Below, piece by piece: positions 53,209 to 63,124 of a DNA stretch of 64,000 bases. Under the pieces are notes generated by a model. The model did not search any database. It saw only the letters and a program-made list of their open reading frames with translations, and had not been told where the DNA came from. Every line of letters starts with the position of its first letter. Position 1 is the first letter of the stretch. A program made the translations under genes and the position numbers. The stretch is from Ideonella benzenivorans (GTDB taxonomy: Bacteria; Pseudomonadota; Gammaproteobacteria; Burkholderiales; Burkholderiaceae_C): the NCBI RefSeq assembly GCF_020387415.1, contig NZ_JAGWCB010000012.1, forward strand, positions 124,001 to 188,000. Reading direction: 5' to 3'.

Positions 53209-54030
53209 ATGCCCAATCGCACTGTGTTTTATGTCTCTGATGGCACCGGCATCACGGCAGAAACCTTCGGCCACTCCATCCTGGCACAGTTCTCGGCCAA
53301 ACCCCGCCACGTGCGGCGGCCCTTCATCGACACCATCGACAAGGCCCACAAGGTGGTGACGGAAATCAACACGGTGGCCGCCGCCGAAGGACGCCGCCCC
53401 ATCGTCTTCATCACACTGGCCCGGCTGGATGTGCGCAGCGTGCTCAACAGCAGCGACTGCAAGGGGCTGGTGATGGACCTGTTCCAGTCGTTCGTGGAGC
53501 CGCTGGAACGCGAGTTCGGCCTCAAGTCCAACCACCGGGTGGGCCGCTTCTCCGACATCGCCCGCAGCCAGGAATACAACGACCGGATCGAGGCCATCAA
53601 TTTCTCGCTGGCCCATGACGACGGCCAGTCCTCGCGCAACCTGGAGGCCGCCGACGTGATCCTGGTGGGGGTGAGCCGCAGCGGCAAGACCCCGACCTCG
53701 CTGTACCTGGCCATGCAGCATGGCATCAAGGCCGCCAACTACCCACTGATCCCCGAGGACTTCGAGCGCGGTCACCTGCCCTCCTCGCTCACACCCTACA
53801 AGCACAAGTGCTTCGGGCTGACCATCGACCCGGAGCGGTTGGCCCACATCCGCAACGAACGCCGCCCCGACAGCCACTACGCATCGATCGAAAACTGCCG
53901 CTACGAGGTCAAGGAAGCCGAGAAGCTGATGAAGCGCAGCGGCATCCACTGGCTCAGCTCAACCCACAAGTCGATTGAGGAGATCGCCGCCACCATTCTG
54001 CGCGACGTGCTCTCCGACCACACGGTCTGA
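53209..54030 (+). CDS. ppsR: PEP synthase regulatory protein (kinase/pyrophosphorylase, DUF299)
   Basis: The 273-residue protein starts TVFYVSDGTGITAETFGHS, the family signature, and has the P-loop-like GVSRSGKT at 154-161. It phosphorylates and reactivates PEP synthase on a Thr near the catalytic His, using ADP and phosphate respectively. I start it at ATG 53209, with AAAAGG 8 bases upstream; an ATG 42 bases earlier adds unrelated residues. It is divergent from ppsA and converges on the rRNA methyltransferase gene with 10 bases between. Confidence 0.92.
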   Translation: MPNRTVFYVSDGTGITAETFGHSILAQFSAKPRHVRRPFIDTIDKAHKVVTEINTVAAAEGRRPIVFITLARLDVRSVLNSSDCKGLVMDLFQSFVEPLEREFGLKSNHRVGRFSDIARSQEYNDRIEAINFSLAHDDGQSSRNLEAADVILVGVSRSGKTPTSLYLAMQHGIKAANYPLIPEDFERGHLPSSLTPYKHKCFGLTIDPERLAHIRNERRPDSHYASIENCRYEVKEAEKLMKRSGIHWLSSTHKSIEEIAATILRDVLSDHTV

Positions 54031-54040
54031 GGGAGAAGGC

Positions 54041-54850
54041 TCAGCGTGCCGGCTGGATCACGCCGGTCGCACTGGCGAAGAGGCAGATCGCCGCGGCGGC
54101 GGCCACGTTGAGGGATTCCTCGCCCCCTGGCTGGGGAATGCTGACCGTGTGGGTGCAGCGGGCCATCAGGGCGGGCGCAATGCCCTGCCCCTCGTGCCCC
54201 AGCACCCAGCCACAAGGGTGTGGCAGCGGTGACTGCCCCAGCACCAGCCCGGCGTGCGAGCTGGTGGCCAGCAGTGGCACCCCCAGCTCGGCCACGGCGT
54301 CCGTCGCCAGGCCCTCGACCAGATGCAGGCCGAAATGGGCCCCCATGCCGGCCCGCATCACCTTGGGCGACCACAACGCCGCCGTGCCCTTGAGCGCCAG
54401 CACCTGGTGAACGCCAAAGGCCGCCGCGCTGCGCAGGATGCTGCCGACGTTGCCCGCGTCCTGCAGGCGGTCCAGCACCAGGGTGAAGACCCCTGGCGCA
54501 ATCGCCGCAGCGGGCGGCAGCGTGACCAGCGCCCCCACCGAGACCGGCGACTCCAGCGTCCCCAGCTGGCGGAACAGCTCCGCCGGCACCTGCACCGTGC
54601 GCCGGGCCTGGTCGCTCCATGACTGCCAATCGGCGCGGGCCGTCCAGGCCTGGTCGCTCATCACCAGCGCGTCCAGCATCCAGCCTCGGGCCAGGGCCGC
54701 GCTCACCAGATGATCGCCCTCCAGCCAGACCTGTCCAAGCTTGCGGTAGGCCCCGGGATCGGCCGACAGCTTGCGGATGCGCTGCAGCAGCGGGTTGTCC
54801 CGCGAGGTGACGGGCTGCGCCTCGCGCGGCGCGGAACCGGTGTCGCTCAT
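54041..54850 (-). CDS. RNA methyltransferase, TrmH/SpoU family
   Basis: The 269-residue protein has a substrate-binding N-domain (about 14-100) and a SPOUT knot: [32 protein letters not shown], and [19 protein letters not shown]. It uses S-adenosylmethionine to 2'-O-methylate rRNA or tRNA. The exact position is unknown. It is the last gene of the envelope operon and overlaps rnhB by 4 bases. Confidence 0.92.
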   Translation of the reverse strand: MSDTGSAPREAQPVTSRDNPLLQRIRKLSADPGAYRKLGQVWLEGDHLVSAALARGWMLDALVMSDQAWTARADWQSWSDQARRTVQVPAELFRQLGTLESPVSVGALVTLPPAAAIAPGVFTLVLDRLQDAGNVGSILRSAAAFGVHQVLALKGTAALWSPKVMRAGMGAHFGLHLVEGLATDAVAELGVPLLATSSHAGLVLGQSPLPHPCGWVLGHEGQGIAPALMARCTHTVSIPQPGGEESLNVAAAAAICLFASATGVIQPAR

Positions 54851-55440
54851 GCCTGCGCCTCCAAGGCCGCCCGCACCGGGCCAAAGCTGCGCCGATGCAC
54901 CGGCGCCGCGCCCAGGTCGCGCAAGGCCGCCAGGTGCTCGGGCGTCGGGTAGCCCTTGTGGGTGGCAAAGCCATAGGCCGGCCACTGGGCGTGCATGGCC
55001 TCGCACAGGCGGTCCCGGTGCACCTTGGCCAGGATGGAGGCAGCCGAGATGGCCGGCACCTTGGTGTCGCCTTTGACGATCGCCTCGCCCGGCACCTTCA
55101 GCACCGGCAGTCGGTTGCCATCGACCAGCACCTTGGCCGGGGGCAGGCGCAGGCCCTCCACCGCCCGGCGCATGGCCAGCATCGTGGCGTGCAAGATGTT
55201 GAGGCGGTCGATCTCCTCGACACTGGCCTCGGCGATGCAGCAGCACAAGGCCTTGGCCCGGATCTCGTCGTAGAGCCGGTCGCGCCGGCGCGGCGTGAGC
55301 TGCTTGGAATCGCGTAGGCCCTCGATCGGATGCAGGTCGTCCAGGATCACGGCGGCAGCCACGACCGGCCCGGCCAAGGGGCCACGGCCGGCCTCGTCCA
55401 CGCCGGCCACCAGGCCGGGTACATCAAAGGGCAGCATCAT
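54847..55440 (-). CDS. rnhB: Ribonuclease HII
   Basis: The 197-residue enzyme has [20 protein letters not shown] with the catalytic D-E pair, [13 protein letters not shown], the third Asp in VLVDGN, and [14 protein letters not shown]. It removes RNA from RNA-DNA hybrids and single ribonucleotides. I chose the ATG at 55440, 4 bases after lpxB; an ATG at 55473 overlapping lpxB is also possible. The order lpxB-rnhB is common in proteobacteria. Confidence 0.94.
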   Translation of the reverse strand: MMLPFDVPGLVAGVDEAGRGPLAGPVVAAAVILDDLHPIEGLRDSKQLTPRRRDRLYDEIRAKALCCCIAEASVEEIDRLNILHATMLAMRRAVEGLRLPPAKVLVDGNRLPVLKVPGEAIVKGDTKVPAISAASILAKVHRDRLCEAMHAQWPAYGFATHKGYPTPEHLAALRDLGAAPVHRRSFGPVRAALEAQA

Positions 55441-55444
55441 TTGT

Positions 55445-56605
55445 TCAGGCGCCGAGGACTTGCGCGATGGCATCGCTGGCCTTGCGCGCCGTGTCCTGAC
55501 GCAGCGTGTGGTGAAGTTCGGTGAAACGGGCCTGCAGGCGCTCGCGGCGGGCCGCATCGTCCAGCCAGGCCAGACCTTCGCGGGCCAGCGCCTCGGGCGT
55601 GGCGTCGTGCTGCAGCAGCTCCGGCACCGCGAAGTCCCGCAGCAGGATGTTGGGCAGGCCCACCCAGGGCAGGTAGGCCATGTGCCGCATGTACTGCCAG
55701 TTCAGCCAGTGCATGCGGTAGGTGATGACCATCGGCCGTTTGAACAGTGCGGCCTCCAGCGTGGCGGTGCCGCTCGCGATCAGTGTGAGATCACAGGCCG
55801 CCAGCACCTCGTGCGAACGTCCCGGCAGGCATTGCAGATCGAGGGCGGGCGCATGCTGCGCCACCAGGGCCTGCACCTCCGCCTCCAGCCCCGGTGCCAT
55901 CGGCAGCACAAACCGCAGGCGAGAGCGCTGAGCCGCCATCCGCACCGCCGCCTGCAGCAGCGACGGGCCGATGTAGCGCAGCTCGCTGCGCCGGCTCCCC
56001 GGCAGCAAGGCCACCACGGTGTCGTCCTGCCCCAGGCCCAGGGTCGCACGGGCAGCCGCCTGAGGCACCTCCAGCGGAATCTCGTCCGCCATCGGATGCC
56101 CCACGAAGGTGGCGGCCACGCCATGCTCGGCCAGCAAGGCCGGCTCGAACGGAAACAGGCACAGCACATGGTCGGCGGCGGCGGCGAGCCTCTTCACCCG
56201 CCCCCCGCGCCAGGCCCAGATGGAGGGGCAGACGAAGTGCACCGTGCGAATGCCCTGGGCCTTGAGCGGTTGCTCCAGGCCGAAATTGAAGTCCGGCGCG
56301 TCCACCCCGATGAACACGTCAGGCCGCTGTACCAGCAGGCGGTCACGCAACTGGGTGCGGATGCCCAGCAGCTCGCGGTAATGGCGCAGCGCATCCACAT
56401 ACCCGAAGACCGACAGCTTGTGGCTGGGCCACCAGGCCTCGAAGCCCTGGGCCTGCATGCGCGGCCCGCCGATCCCGGCGGCGTTCAGCCCGGGCCAGCG
56501 TGCATGCAGCCCCTGCAGCAACAAGCTGGCCAGCAGGTCACCGGACGCCTCGCCGGCCACCATGCCGATGCGAGGTGCCTGGACCGGTGCGAGAGTGCCC
56601 GGCAC
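55445..56605 (-). CDS. lpxB: Lipid-A-disaccharide synthase
   Basis: The 386-residue protein starts at a GTG 1 base after lpxA. It shows [46 protein letters not shown], and [15 protein letters not shown]. It condenses UDP-diacylglucosamine with lipid X in lipid A synthesis at the inner membrane. The long open frame upstream of the GTG is antisense-like overlap with lpxA and not used. Confidence 0.95.
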   Translation of the reverse strand: MPGTLAPVQAPRIGMVAGEASGDLLASLLLQGLHARWPGLNAAGIGGPRMQAQGFEAWWPSHKLSVFGYVDALRHYRELLGIRTQLRDRLLVQRPDVFIGVDAPDFNFGLEQPLKAQGIRTVHFVCPSIWAWRGGRVKRLAAAADHVLCLFPFEPALLAEHGVAATFVGHPMADEIPLEVPQAAARATLGLGQDDTVVALLPGSRRSELRYIGPSLLQAAVRMAAQRSRLRFVLPMAPGLEAEVQALVAQHAPALDLQCLPGRSHEVLAACDLTLIASGTATLEAALFKRPMVITYRMHWLNWQYMRHMAYLPWVGLPNILLRDFAVPELLQHDATPEALAREGLAWLDDAARRERLQARFTELHHTLRQDTARKASDAIAQVLGA

Positions 56606-56606
56606 C

Positions 56607-57395
56607 TCAGCGCACGATGCCGCGCTCGGCGGCGGCCAGGAAGGACAGCATGGCGTCCACATCCCCGTCGGCCTCGGGCACCTGCCCGCGCAGGCCGGCA
56701 ATCGCTTCCTGGGCCTGGGCCAGCGTGAGCCCGCTGCGGTAGAGCAGCTTGTGCATCTGTTTGATCACGCCCTGCCGCTCGGTCGAGAAGCCGCGCCGGC
56801 GCAGACCGGTCAGGTTCACCGCCCGCGCGGTCAGCGGGTTGCCGTCCACCGTCATGAACGGAGGCACATCCTGCGCCACATGGCCTTGGAAGCCGATCAT
56901 CGCGTGCGCGCCGATCTTGACGAACTGGTGCACACCGCTCAGCCCACCGATGGTGGCCCAGTCGCCCACATGCACATGGCCGGCCAGCGTGGCGTTGTTG
57001 GCCAGCACGCAGTGGCTGCCCAGTTGCACGTCATGGGCCACATGCACATAGGCCATGATCCAGTTGTCGGAGCCGACCCGGGTCACGCCACCATCCTGCA
57101 CGGTACCGGCGTTGAAGGTACAAAACTCGCGCACGGTGTTGCGGTCGCCGATCACCAACTCGGTGTCTTCGCCCGCGTACTTCATGTCCTGCGGCACCGC
57201 GCCGATGGAGCTGAATTGGAAGAACCGGTTGTCGCGACCGATGGTGGTGCGGCCCTCGATGACGCAATGCGCCCCGACGGTGGAGCCGGCCCCGATGCGG
57301 ACCTGGGGGCCGATCACCGCGTAGGGCCCGACGCTCACCGAACTGTCCAGTTCAGCGGCCGGGTCGACCAGGGCTGTGGAATGGATGCTGGCCAT
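56607..57395 (-). CDS. lpxA: UDP-N-acetylglucosamine acyltransferase
   Basis: The 262-residue left-handed beta-helix has hexapeptide repeats (residues 1-190) with the catalytic His in [11 protein letters not shown] and a C-terminal helical part. [19 protein letters not shown] is characteristic. It performs the first step of lipid A synthesis with an acyl-ACP. It lies 16 bases after fabZ and 1 base before lpxB. Confidence 0.96.
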   Translation of the reverse strand: MASIHSTALVDPAAELDSSVSVGPYAVIGPQVRIGAGSTVGAHCVIEGRTTIGRDNRFFQFSSIGAVPQDMKYAGEDTELVIGDRNTVREFCTFNAGTVQDGGVTRVGSDNWIMAYVHVAHDVQLGSHCVLANNATLAGHVHVGDWATIGGLSGVHQFVKIGAHAMIGFQGHVAQDVPPFMTVDGNPLTARAVNLTGLRRRGFSTERQGVIKQMHKLLYRSGLTLAQAQEAIAGLRGQVPEADGDVDAMLSFLAAAERGIVR

Positions 57396-57411
57396 CGCCG
57401 CGCCTCCCTGC

Positions 57412-57861
57412 TCAGGTGATATTGCGCACCGCGCACATCAGCGAGGCTTCCGCGGCGAGTTCCTCACCCACCAGCGCACGGGCGCTGTACTTGTAGATGC
57501 CCGCCTTGGCACGCTCGATGGTCGCCTCCAGGATCAGCTGATCGCCCGGCTCCACCGGCCGCTTGAAACGCGCGCCGTCGATGCCGGCGAAGTAAACCAC
57601 CGTGTCCTCGCCTGGATACTGGTCCACCGAAGCGAAGGACAGCAGCGCAGCGGCCTGGGCCATGGCTTCCAGGATCAGCACCCCCGGCATGACCGGACGA
57701 TGCGGAAAATGCCCCGTGAAAAAGGGCTCGTTGATCGTGACGTTCTTGATCGCCCGCACGCGCACGTTCTTTTCCAGCTCCAGTACCCGGTCCACCAGCA
57801 GGAAAGGGTAGCGGTGCGGCAGGCGCTTGAGGATGTCGTGGATGTCCATTGTGCTTGTCAT
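57412..57861 (-). CDS. fabZ: 3-hydroxyacyl-ACP dehydratase
   Basis: The 149-residue hotdog-fold enzyme has [13 protein letters not shown], the catalytic His in [15 protein letters not shown], and the active Glu in LILEAMAQA. It dehydrates beta-hydroxyacyl-ACP in fatty-acid synthesis and competes with LpxA for the same acyl-ACP, which explains their joint operon. Its ATG overlaps the lpxD stop by 4 bases; a second in-frame ATG is 12 bases in. Confidence 0.96.
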   Translation of the reverse strand: MTSTMDIHDILKRLPHRYPFLLVDRVLELEKNVRVRAIKNVTINEPFFTGHFPHRPVMPGVLILEAMAQAAALLSFASVDQYPGEDTVVYFAGIDGARFKRPVEPGDQLILEATIERAKAGIYKYSARALVGEELAAEASLMCAVRNIT

Positions 57862-58910
57862 GGTGTGAGCTTCTTCTCGAGCGCGCGCACGCGGCTGCGC
57901 AGGGTGTGCAACTGGCGCAGCGTGGCTGCGTTCTTTTCCCAGTTGCTGTTTTCATCAATGGGGAAAAAGCCGGTGTAATGCCCCGGCTTCATCAGGGAGG
58001 CCATGACCAAGCTGCCGGCGGTGACATGCACATCGTCTGCGATCTGCAAATGCCCGCTGATCATCGCCGCGCCACCAAAGGTGCAACGCGCGCCGATGCG
58101 GGCGCTGCCGGCCACGCCCACGCAGCCGGCCATGGCCGTGTGGTCACCGATCTGCACGTTGTGGGCGATCTGAATCAGGTTGTCCAGCTTGACGTCGTTG
58201 CCCAGCACGGTGTCGTCCAGCGCACCGCGGTCCACGCAGGTGCAGGCCCCGATGTCCACATCGTCACCGATGCGCACGATGCCCATCTGCTCAATTTTCT
58301 GCCAGCCCGCAGGGGATGGAGCAAAGCCAAAGCCATCGGAGCCGACCACGGCGCCACTCTGCAACTTGCCGCGCTGGCCAATCAGGCAGCCTTCGCCGAA
58401 CATCGCCCGCGGCGCAAAGACCGTGAAGGCCCCCACCTGGGCGCGCGCGCCCACATGGCATTGGGCGCCGATCACCACACCCTCGCCGATCACCGCCCCG
58501 TCGCCGATGAAGGCCAGCGGCCCGACCGACGCGGAGGGATGGATCTGCACCCCTTCGCCGATCACCGCCGACGGATGAACGCCGGCCACCGGAGCCGGGC
58601 GGAAGCGTTTGGCCCACCAGCCGGTCAAACGGGCATGGTAGAGGTAGGGATCGGCCGTCACGATGACGGCGCCCCGGGCGGCGGCCTCGTCACGCCACTC
58701 GGGGCGGACGATCACACAGGCCGCCTCGGTGGTCTGCAGCAGGGGCTTCAGCTTGGCCTGGGCCAGAAAGCTGATGCTGGCGGCATCGGCAGCCTCCAGC
58801 GAGGCCAGACGGCAGATGGCAGTCGCGCCATCGCCAATGAGTTCGCCGCCCAGATCCTGAACAATGTCAGCCAAGCGGACCGGAGCGGCCACGCCCGGCA
58901 GAGAGTTCAT
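57858..58910 (-). CDS. lpxD: UDP-3-O-acylglucosamine N-acyltransferase
   Basis: The 350-residue protein has an N-terminal uridine-binding domain (1-105) and a beta-helix of hexapeptide repeats with catalytic His in [31 protein letters not shown] is typical of LpxD. The C-terminal helix ends [12 protein letters not shown]. It N-acylates the glucosamine unit of lipid A. It follows ompH by 16 bases. Confidence 0.96.
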   Translation of the reverse strand: MNSLPGVAAPVRLADIVQDLGGELIGDGATAICRLASLEAADAASISFLAQAKLKPLLQTTEAACVIVRPEWRDEAAARGAVIVTADPYLYHARLTGWWAKRFRPAPVAGVHPSAVIGEGVQIHPSASVGPLAFIGDGAVIGEGVVIGAQCHVGARAQVGAFTVFAPRAMFGEGCLIGQRGKLQSGAVVGSDGFGFAPSPAGWQKIEQMGIVRIGDDVDIGACTCVDRGALDDTVLGNDVKLDNLIQIAHNVQIGDHTAMAGCVGVAGSARIGARCTFGGAAMISGHLQIADDVHVTAGSLVMASLMKPGHYTGFFPIDENSNWEKNAATLRQLHTLRSRVRALEKKLTP

Positions 58911-58926
58911 GGTAGGACGGCCTTTC

Positions 58927-59433
58927 TCACTTGCCAGCGTTCAGAGCGTCGATCACCTTCTTGGTGATGTCCACGCGCGGGCTGGCAAACACCACCTCCT
59001 GCAGGATCACATCGTACTTTTCCTGCTCGAAGATCTGCTTGATGACCTTGCTCGCACGTTCGGTCACCGCGGCCAATTCTTCGTTCTTGCGCTGATTGAG
59101 GTCTTCCATCAGCTCACGGCGCTTGCGTTCGAAGTCGCGTTGTTGCTCGGTCAGGTCGCGCTGCCGGCGGGTGCGCTCGCTCTCGGAGAGGGTCGGCGCT
59201 TCCTTGTCGAGCTTGTCCATGTCGGCACGCAGCTTGGTGCCGGTGTCGTTGATCTCGGACTCCCGCTTCTTGAACTCGGCTTCCAGACGCGCCTGAGCCG
59301 CCTTGGCCGGAACTGCCTCACGCAGCACCCGCTCGGCATTCACGTAGCCAATCTTCAACTCCTGAGCCGATGCACCGACGGCCAGGGACAGGGCCGCACA
59401 GGCCAGCACAGATTTCACAAGCGAGGTCATCAT
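58927..59433 (-). CDS. ompH: OmpH/Skp-family periplasmic chaperone
   Basis: The 168-residue protein has a signal peptide (hydrophobic VKSVLACAALSLAVG, cleavage near ASA at residue 23). The body is a small beta-domain and two long charged helices (about 45-125, rich in Glu, Lys and Arg), the coiled-coil tentacles of Skp. It escorts outer-membrane proteins to BamA, whose gene is directly upstream (1-base overlap). Two successive ATGs exist at 59433 and 59430. Confidence 0.93.
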   Translation of the reverse strand: MMTSLVKSVLACAALSLAVGASAQELKIGYVNAERVLREAVPAKAAQARLEAEFKKRESEINDTGTKLRADMDKLDKEAPTLSESERTRRQRDLTEQQRDFERKRRELMEDLNQRKNEELAAVTERASKVIKQIFEQEKYDVILQEVVFASPRVDITKKVIDALNAGK

Positions 59434-61742
59434 TAAAAGGATGTTCCGATCTGAAACTGGAATCGTTGGATTTTATCGCTGCTGAAGGCACGCACCGGAA
59501 TGCCGTAGCTCATCTTCAGCGGCCCCACCGGCGAAATCCAGCTGAGGCCGAAACCGGCGGACACGCGCAGGTCATCCAGATGCGCCGTCTCCGACACGCC
59601 CCAGACATTGCCGGTATCGGCAAAGGCAAAGATACGCAGGCTCTTGTCGTTGCCGGTTCCCGGCACCGGGAAATACAACTCCGCATTGGCGTTGAATTTC
59701 TTGTTGCCACCGATGTAGGCCCCCGTCACGTCGGTCGTGCCAAAGGAGTTCTGCTCGAACACGCGCACCGATCCCAGGCCACCACCGTAGTAGTTCTTGA
59801 AGACCGGATAGGAACGGCCACTCAAACCCGTGCCCACGCCCAGCTCGGCGTTCAGCCCCAGCGTCAGGCGCGGGAAGTACGGCACACCCAGGTATTGCTG
59901 GATCTGGCCGTTCATCCGCGCATAGCGCACATCGCCCACCAGACTGAAGTCGATGTTGACGCGTTGGTAGCGCCCACGGGTGGGCGTCATCGGGTTGTCA
60001 CGCTCTTCACGCGCCCAGCCGATGGTGAACGGCATGTCCCAGCTGTGGGTGCCGAATTCATCGGCAAACTTGGTGTAGCTCAGCGGCAAGCCCTTGGACG
60101 TGCCGATGATGGTGGCTTCCGCCCCGACGCCGAAATACACCGTGTCGACTTCGGTGAACGGCACCCCAAAACGGATCGACACCCCCGGGGTGGCCAGATC
60201 GTAGGAACTGCCCCGGCTGTTGTACGGCTTGGACTGTCGGTAGTAGACGTCGATCGCACGCGACACGCCATCGTCGGTGAAGTAAGGGTCGACGGTGCTG
60301 ACCGCCAGCGACCGGCTGGACTTGGCCGTGTTCACCCCGAAGGACAGCGAATTGCCCGAACCGAAGATGTTGTCCTTGCTGATCGAGGCCGACAACGACA
60401 GGCGATCCGCGCTGGAATAACCCGCAGACAGGTTCAGGCTGCCGGTGGGCTTTTCCTTCACGTTCAGCGTCAGGTCCACCTGGTCGGGCGCGCCGGGCAC
60501 CTCGTTGGTGTCGAAGTTCACATCCTCGAAATAACCCAGCCGCTCCACCCGGTCCCGCGAGAGCTTGATGCGGTTGCCGTCGTACCAGGCCGATTCGAAC
60601 TGACGGAATTCGCGTCGAATCACCTCGTCCCGGGTGATGGTGTTGCCCGCGATGTTGATGCGACGGACATTCACCCGCACCCCCGGCGTGGCACGCAGCA
60701 CGACCACCACCTGCCCGGTCTTGCGGTCCAGCTCCGGCTGAGGCTCCACCTTGGCAAAGGCATAGCCGTAGGCGGCATAGAGGTCGGTGAAGCGCCGCAC
60801 CGTGGCGGTGACGTCATCCCCACGATAGGGTTCGCCGGGCTTGATCGACACGCGTGACTTGAACTCGTCGTCCTTGCCCAGGAAACTGCCCTCCAGCCGG
60901 ACACCCGCCACCGTGTAGGGCAGCCCTTCATCGATCGTGATGCCGATGTCGATGTCCTGCTTGTTCGGCGAGATCGTCACCTGGGTCGACTTGACCTCGA
61001 ACTCGAGATAACCCCGGTTCAGGTAGTAGGAGCGGATTTTCTCCAGGTCGGCGTTCAGCTTGGTCCGGGCGTACCGATCGGACTTGGTGTACCAGGTCAG
61101 CCAACCGCTGGTGGTCAGGTCCATCAGACCCAGCAGGGTCGATTCATCGAAAGCATGCGCACCCTGGATGTGGATGTCGTGGATCTTGGCCACGCCGCCT
61201 TCCACCACATTGAAGGTCACATCCACCCGGTTGCGCTCGATCGGCGTCGCGGTGGTCACCACCTGCGCACCGTAATAGCTGCGCGACAGGTACTGCCGCT
61301 TGATCTCCTGTTCGGCCCGGTCGATGACCGCCTTGTCGTAAGGCTGCCCCTCGCTGATGCCGTTGTCCTTGAGGGCCTTGACCAAGGTGTCCTTGTCGAA
61401 CTCCTTCAAGCCGCTGAAGTTCACCGTGGCGATGAAGGCCCGTTCCTGGACCACGACCACCACGACGCGGCCATCCAGTTCGATGCGCACGTCCTTGAAC
61501 AAGCCCGTCGCGAACAAGGCCCGCAGGGCCGCAGCGGCCTTGTCGTCGGTGTAGCTGTCGCCCACCCGGAAAGGCAGGGCCGCAAACACACTGCCTGGAT
61601 CACTGCGCTGCAGCCCTTCCACACGGATGTCAGCGATGTCGAAAGGCTCGACCGCGAGCGCCTGGGGGGCATGCGCGACAGTCAACAAAGCCACGCAAGC
61701 GGGAACCGGCCGCAGCCAGCGCTCAAGAGGGGAAGATCGCAT
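59433..61742 (-). CDS. bamA: Outer membrane protein assembly factor BamA
   Basis: The 769-residue protein has a signal peptide (cleaved near ALA at residue 30), five POTRA domains (about 33-430; first VEPFDIADIRVEGLQRSD) and a C-terminal Omp85 barrel. The barrel includes the conserved loop region near TRGRYQRVNIDFS and ends in RFQFQIGTSF, with a terminal aromatic residue. It inserts beta-barrel proteins into the outer membrane. It lies 14 bases after rseP. Confidence 0.96.
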   Translation of the reverse strand: MRSSPLERWLRPVPACVALLTVAHAPQALAVEPFDIADIRVEGLQRSDPGSVFAALPFRVGDSYTDDKAAAALRALFATGLFKDVRIELDGRVVVVVVQERAFIATVNFSGLKEFDKDTLVKALKDNGISEGQPYDKAVIDRAEQEIKRQYLSRSYYGAQVVTTATPIERNRVDVTFNVVEGGVAKIHDIHIQGAHAFDESTLLGLMDLTTSGWLTWYTKSDRYARTKLNADLEKIRSYYLNRGYLEFEVKSTQVTISPNKQDIDIGITIDEGLPYTVAGVRLEGSFLGKDDEFKSRVSIKPGEPYRGDDVTATVRRFTDLYAAYGYAFAKVEPQPELDRKTGQVVVVLRATPGVRVNVRRINIAGNTITRDEVIRREFRQFESAWYDGNRIKLSRDRVERLGYFEDVNFDTNEVPGAPDQVDLTLNVKEKPTGSLNLSAGYSSADRLSLSASISKDNIFGSGNSLSFGVNTAKSSRSLAVSTVDPYFTDDGVSRAIDVYYRQSKPYNSRGSSYDLATPGVSIRFGVPFTEVDTVYFGVGAEATIIGTSKGLPLSYTKFADEFGTHSWDMPFTIGWAREERDNPMTPTRGRYQRVNIDFSLVGDVRYARMNGQIQQYLGVPYFPRLTLGLNAELGVGTGLSGRSYPVFKNYYGGGLGSVRVFEQNSFGTTDVTGAYIGGNKKFNANAELYFPVPGTGNDKSLRIFAFADTGNVWGVSETAHLDDLRVSAGFGLSWISPVGPLKMSYGIPVRAFSSDKIQRFQFQIGTSF

Positions 61743-61756
61743 CGGAAGGATTGTCA

Positions 61757-63121
61757 CTACAGGCCCAGCAAGCGGGCCACATCGTTGGATAGGGCAATGG
61801 ACATCAGCAGCAGCAGCACGATGGCACCGCCGCGTTGCAGCCAAGCCTGCCATTGGTCCGGGACCGGACGGCCGGTCACCCCCTCGAACACGTAATATAG
61901 CAGGTGACCACCGTCGAGCATGGGCAGGGGCAGCAGGTTCAGAACCCCCAGACTGACGCTGATCATCGCCAGAAAGCCCAGGTAATAGGCCAGCCCCAGC
62001 TGGATGGACTGGCCCGCGTAATCGGCAATCGTCAGCGGGCCACTGAGCTGGCGCAGCGAGGCCTGCCCCACCACCATCCGCCCCAGCATCCGAAGGCTGG
62101 TCCATGCCGTGTCCCAGGTCTGCTGCAGCCCCTGCTGCAGACCTTCCACCGGCCCCAGGCGCACCAGCACCGTCGCAGGCGGTTGCCCCACATAGGCGTC
62201 GATGCGGCCAATGGGGCCGGTGCCTTTCTCATCGACCTGCCTCGGCTGCACCGCCAGCGTGCGCCGCTGCCCGCCGCGCTCGATCTGCCACTGCATCACG
62301 GTGCTTTCGCGCGCGCCGGCCAGGCGGATCTGCTCACGCAGAAACTGGGCGTCGACCACCGTCCGGCCATCGATGACCAGCACCCGATCTCCCGCCTGCA
62401 GGCCGGCCCGCGCCGCCGGTCCGCCCGGCTGGACCTCGCCCAGCACCGGCTCGCTGTAGGCGCTGCCCACGCCGATCCGGCGGATCAGCTGGGCATCCAG
62501 CTCGGTGCCGGCCAGGTTCTGCAGCGGCAATTGCGCCACGCGGCGATGCCCCCCGTCCCGGTCGCTGAGCTCCAGCGCCACCGGTTGCCCCTCCAGCACA
62601 CCTTGGGTGACGGCGCGGCGCACGTCCGTCAGGGACCGCACCGGCTGCCAGCCGGCCTCGCCCACGCTGTAAGACTGGACGCGCTCTCCCGCCTGGATGC
62701 CGGCTTGCGCCGCCAGGCTGTCTGCGGGCGGCGAGGCCAGCACCGGCACGGCCTCCCAGGTGCCCCACCAGGACGCCCCGGCGTACAGCGCCACGGCGAG
62801 CACGAGGTTGGCCACCGGGCCGGCCGCCACGATCGCCACCCGACGCCGCAAGGGCTGGCGATCAAACGCCTGCGCCGCCTCCGCTTCGGCCACCGGCCCC
62901 TCGCGGCTGTCGAGCATGCGCACATAACCCCCGAGCGGCAGCAGCGAGATCGTGAACTCAACCCCGTCCGCCGAGGAACGCCGCCAGAGCACCCGTCCGA
63001 AACCGATGGAGAAGCGCAGTACCTTGACCCCAGCCCAACGCGCCACCCGGTAGTGGCCGTACTCGTGCACGACGATGAGCACGCCCAGCGTCAACAGGAA
63101 GGCCAGCGGGGTGATGAGCAT
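61757..63121 (-). CDS. rseP: Regulated intramembrane protease RseP
   Basis: The 454-residue inner-membrane metalloprotease has HEYGH at 19-23 in the first helix, two PDZ domains (about 120-300), and the second zinc-ligand motif PMLDGGH near 400. It cleaves anti-sigma factors such as RseA in the envelope stress response. The gene lies 3 bases after dxr and 14 before bamA. Four membrane segments are evident. Confidence 0.95.
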   Translation of the reverse strand: MLITPLAFLLTLGVLIVVHEYGHYRVARWAGVKVLRFSIGFGRVLWRRSSADGVEFTISLLPLGGYVRMLDSREGPVAEAEAAQAFDRQPLRRRVAIVAAGPVANLVLAVALYAGASWWGTWEAVPVLASPPADSLAAQAGIQAGERVQSYSVGEAGWQPVRSLTDVRRAVTQGVLEGQPVALELSDRDGGHRRVAQLPLQNLAGTELDAQLIRRIGVGSAYSEPVLGEVQPGGPAARAGLQAGDRVLVIDGRTVVDAQFLREQIRLAGARESTVMQWQIERGGQRRTLAVQPRQVDEKGTGPIGRIDAYVGQPPATVLVRLGPVEGLQQGLQQTWDTAWTSLRMLGRMVVGQASLRQLSGPLTIADYAGQSIQLGLAYYLGFLAMISVSLGVLNLLPLPMLDGGHLLYYVFEGVTGRPVPDQWQAWLQRGGAIVLLLLMSIALSNDVARLLGL

Positions 63122-63124
63122 GGG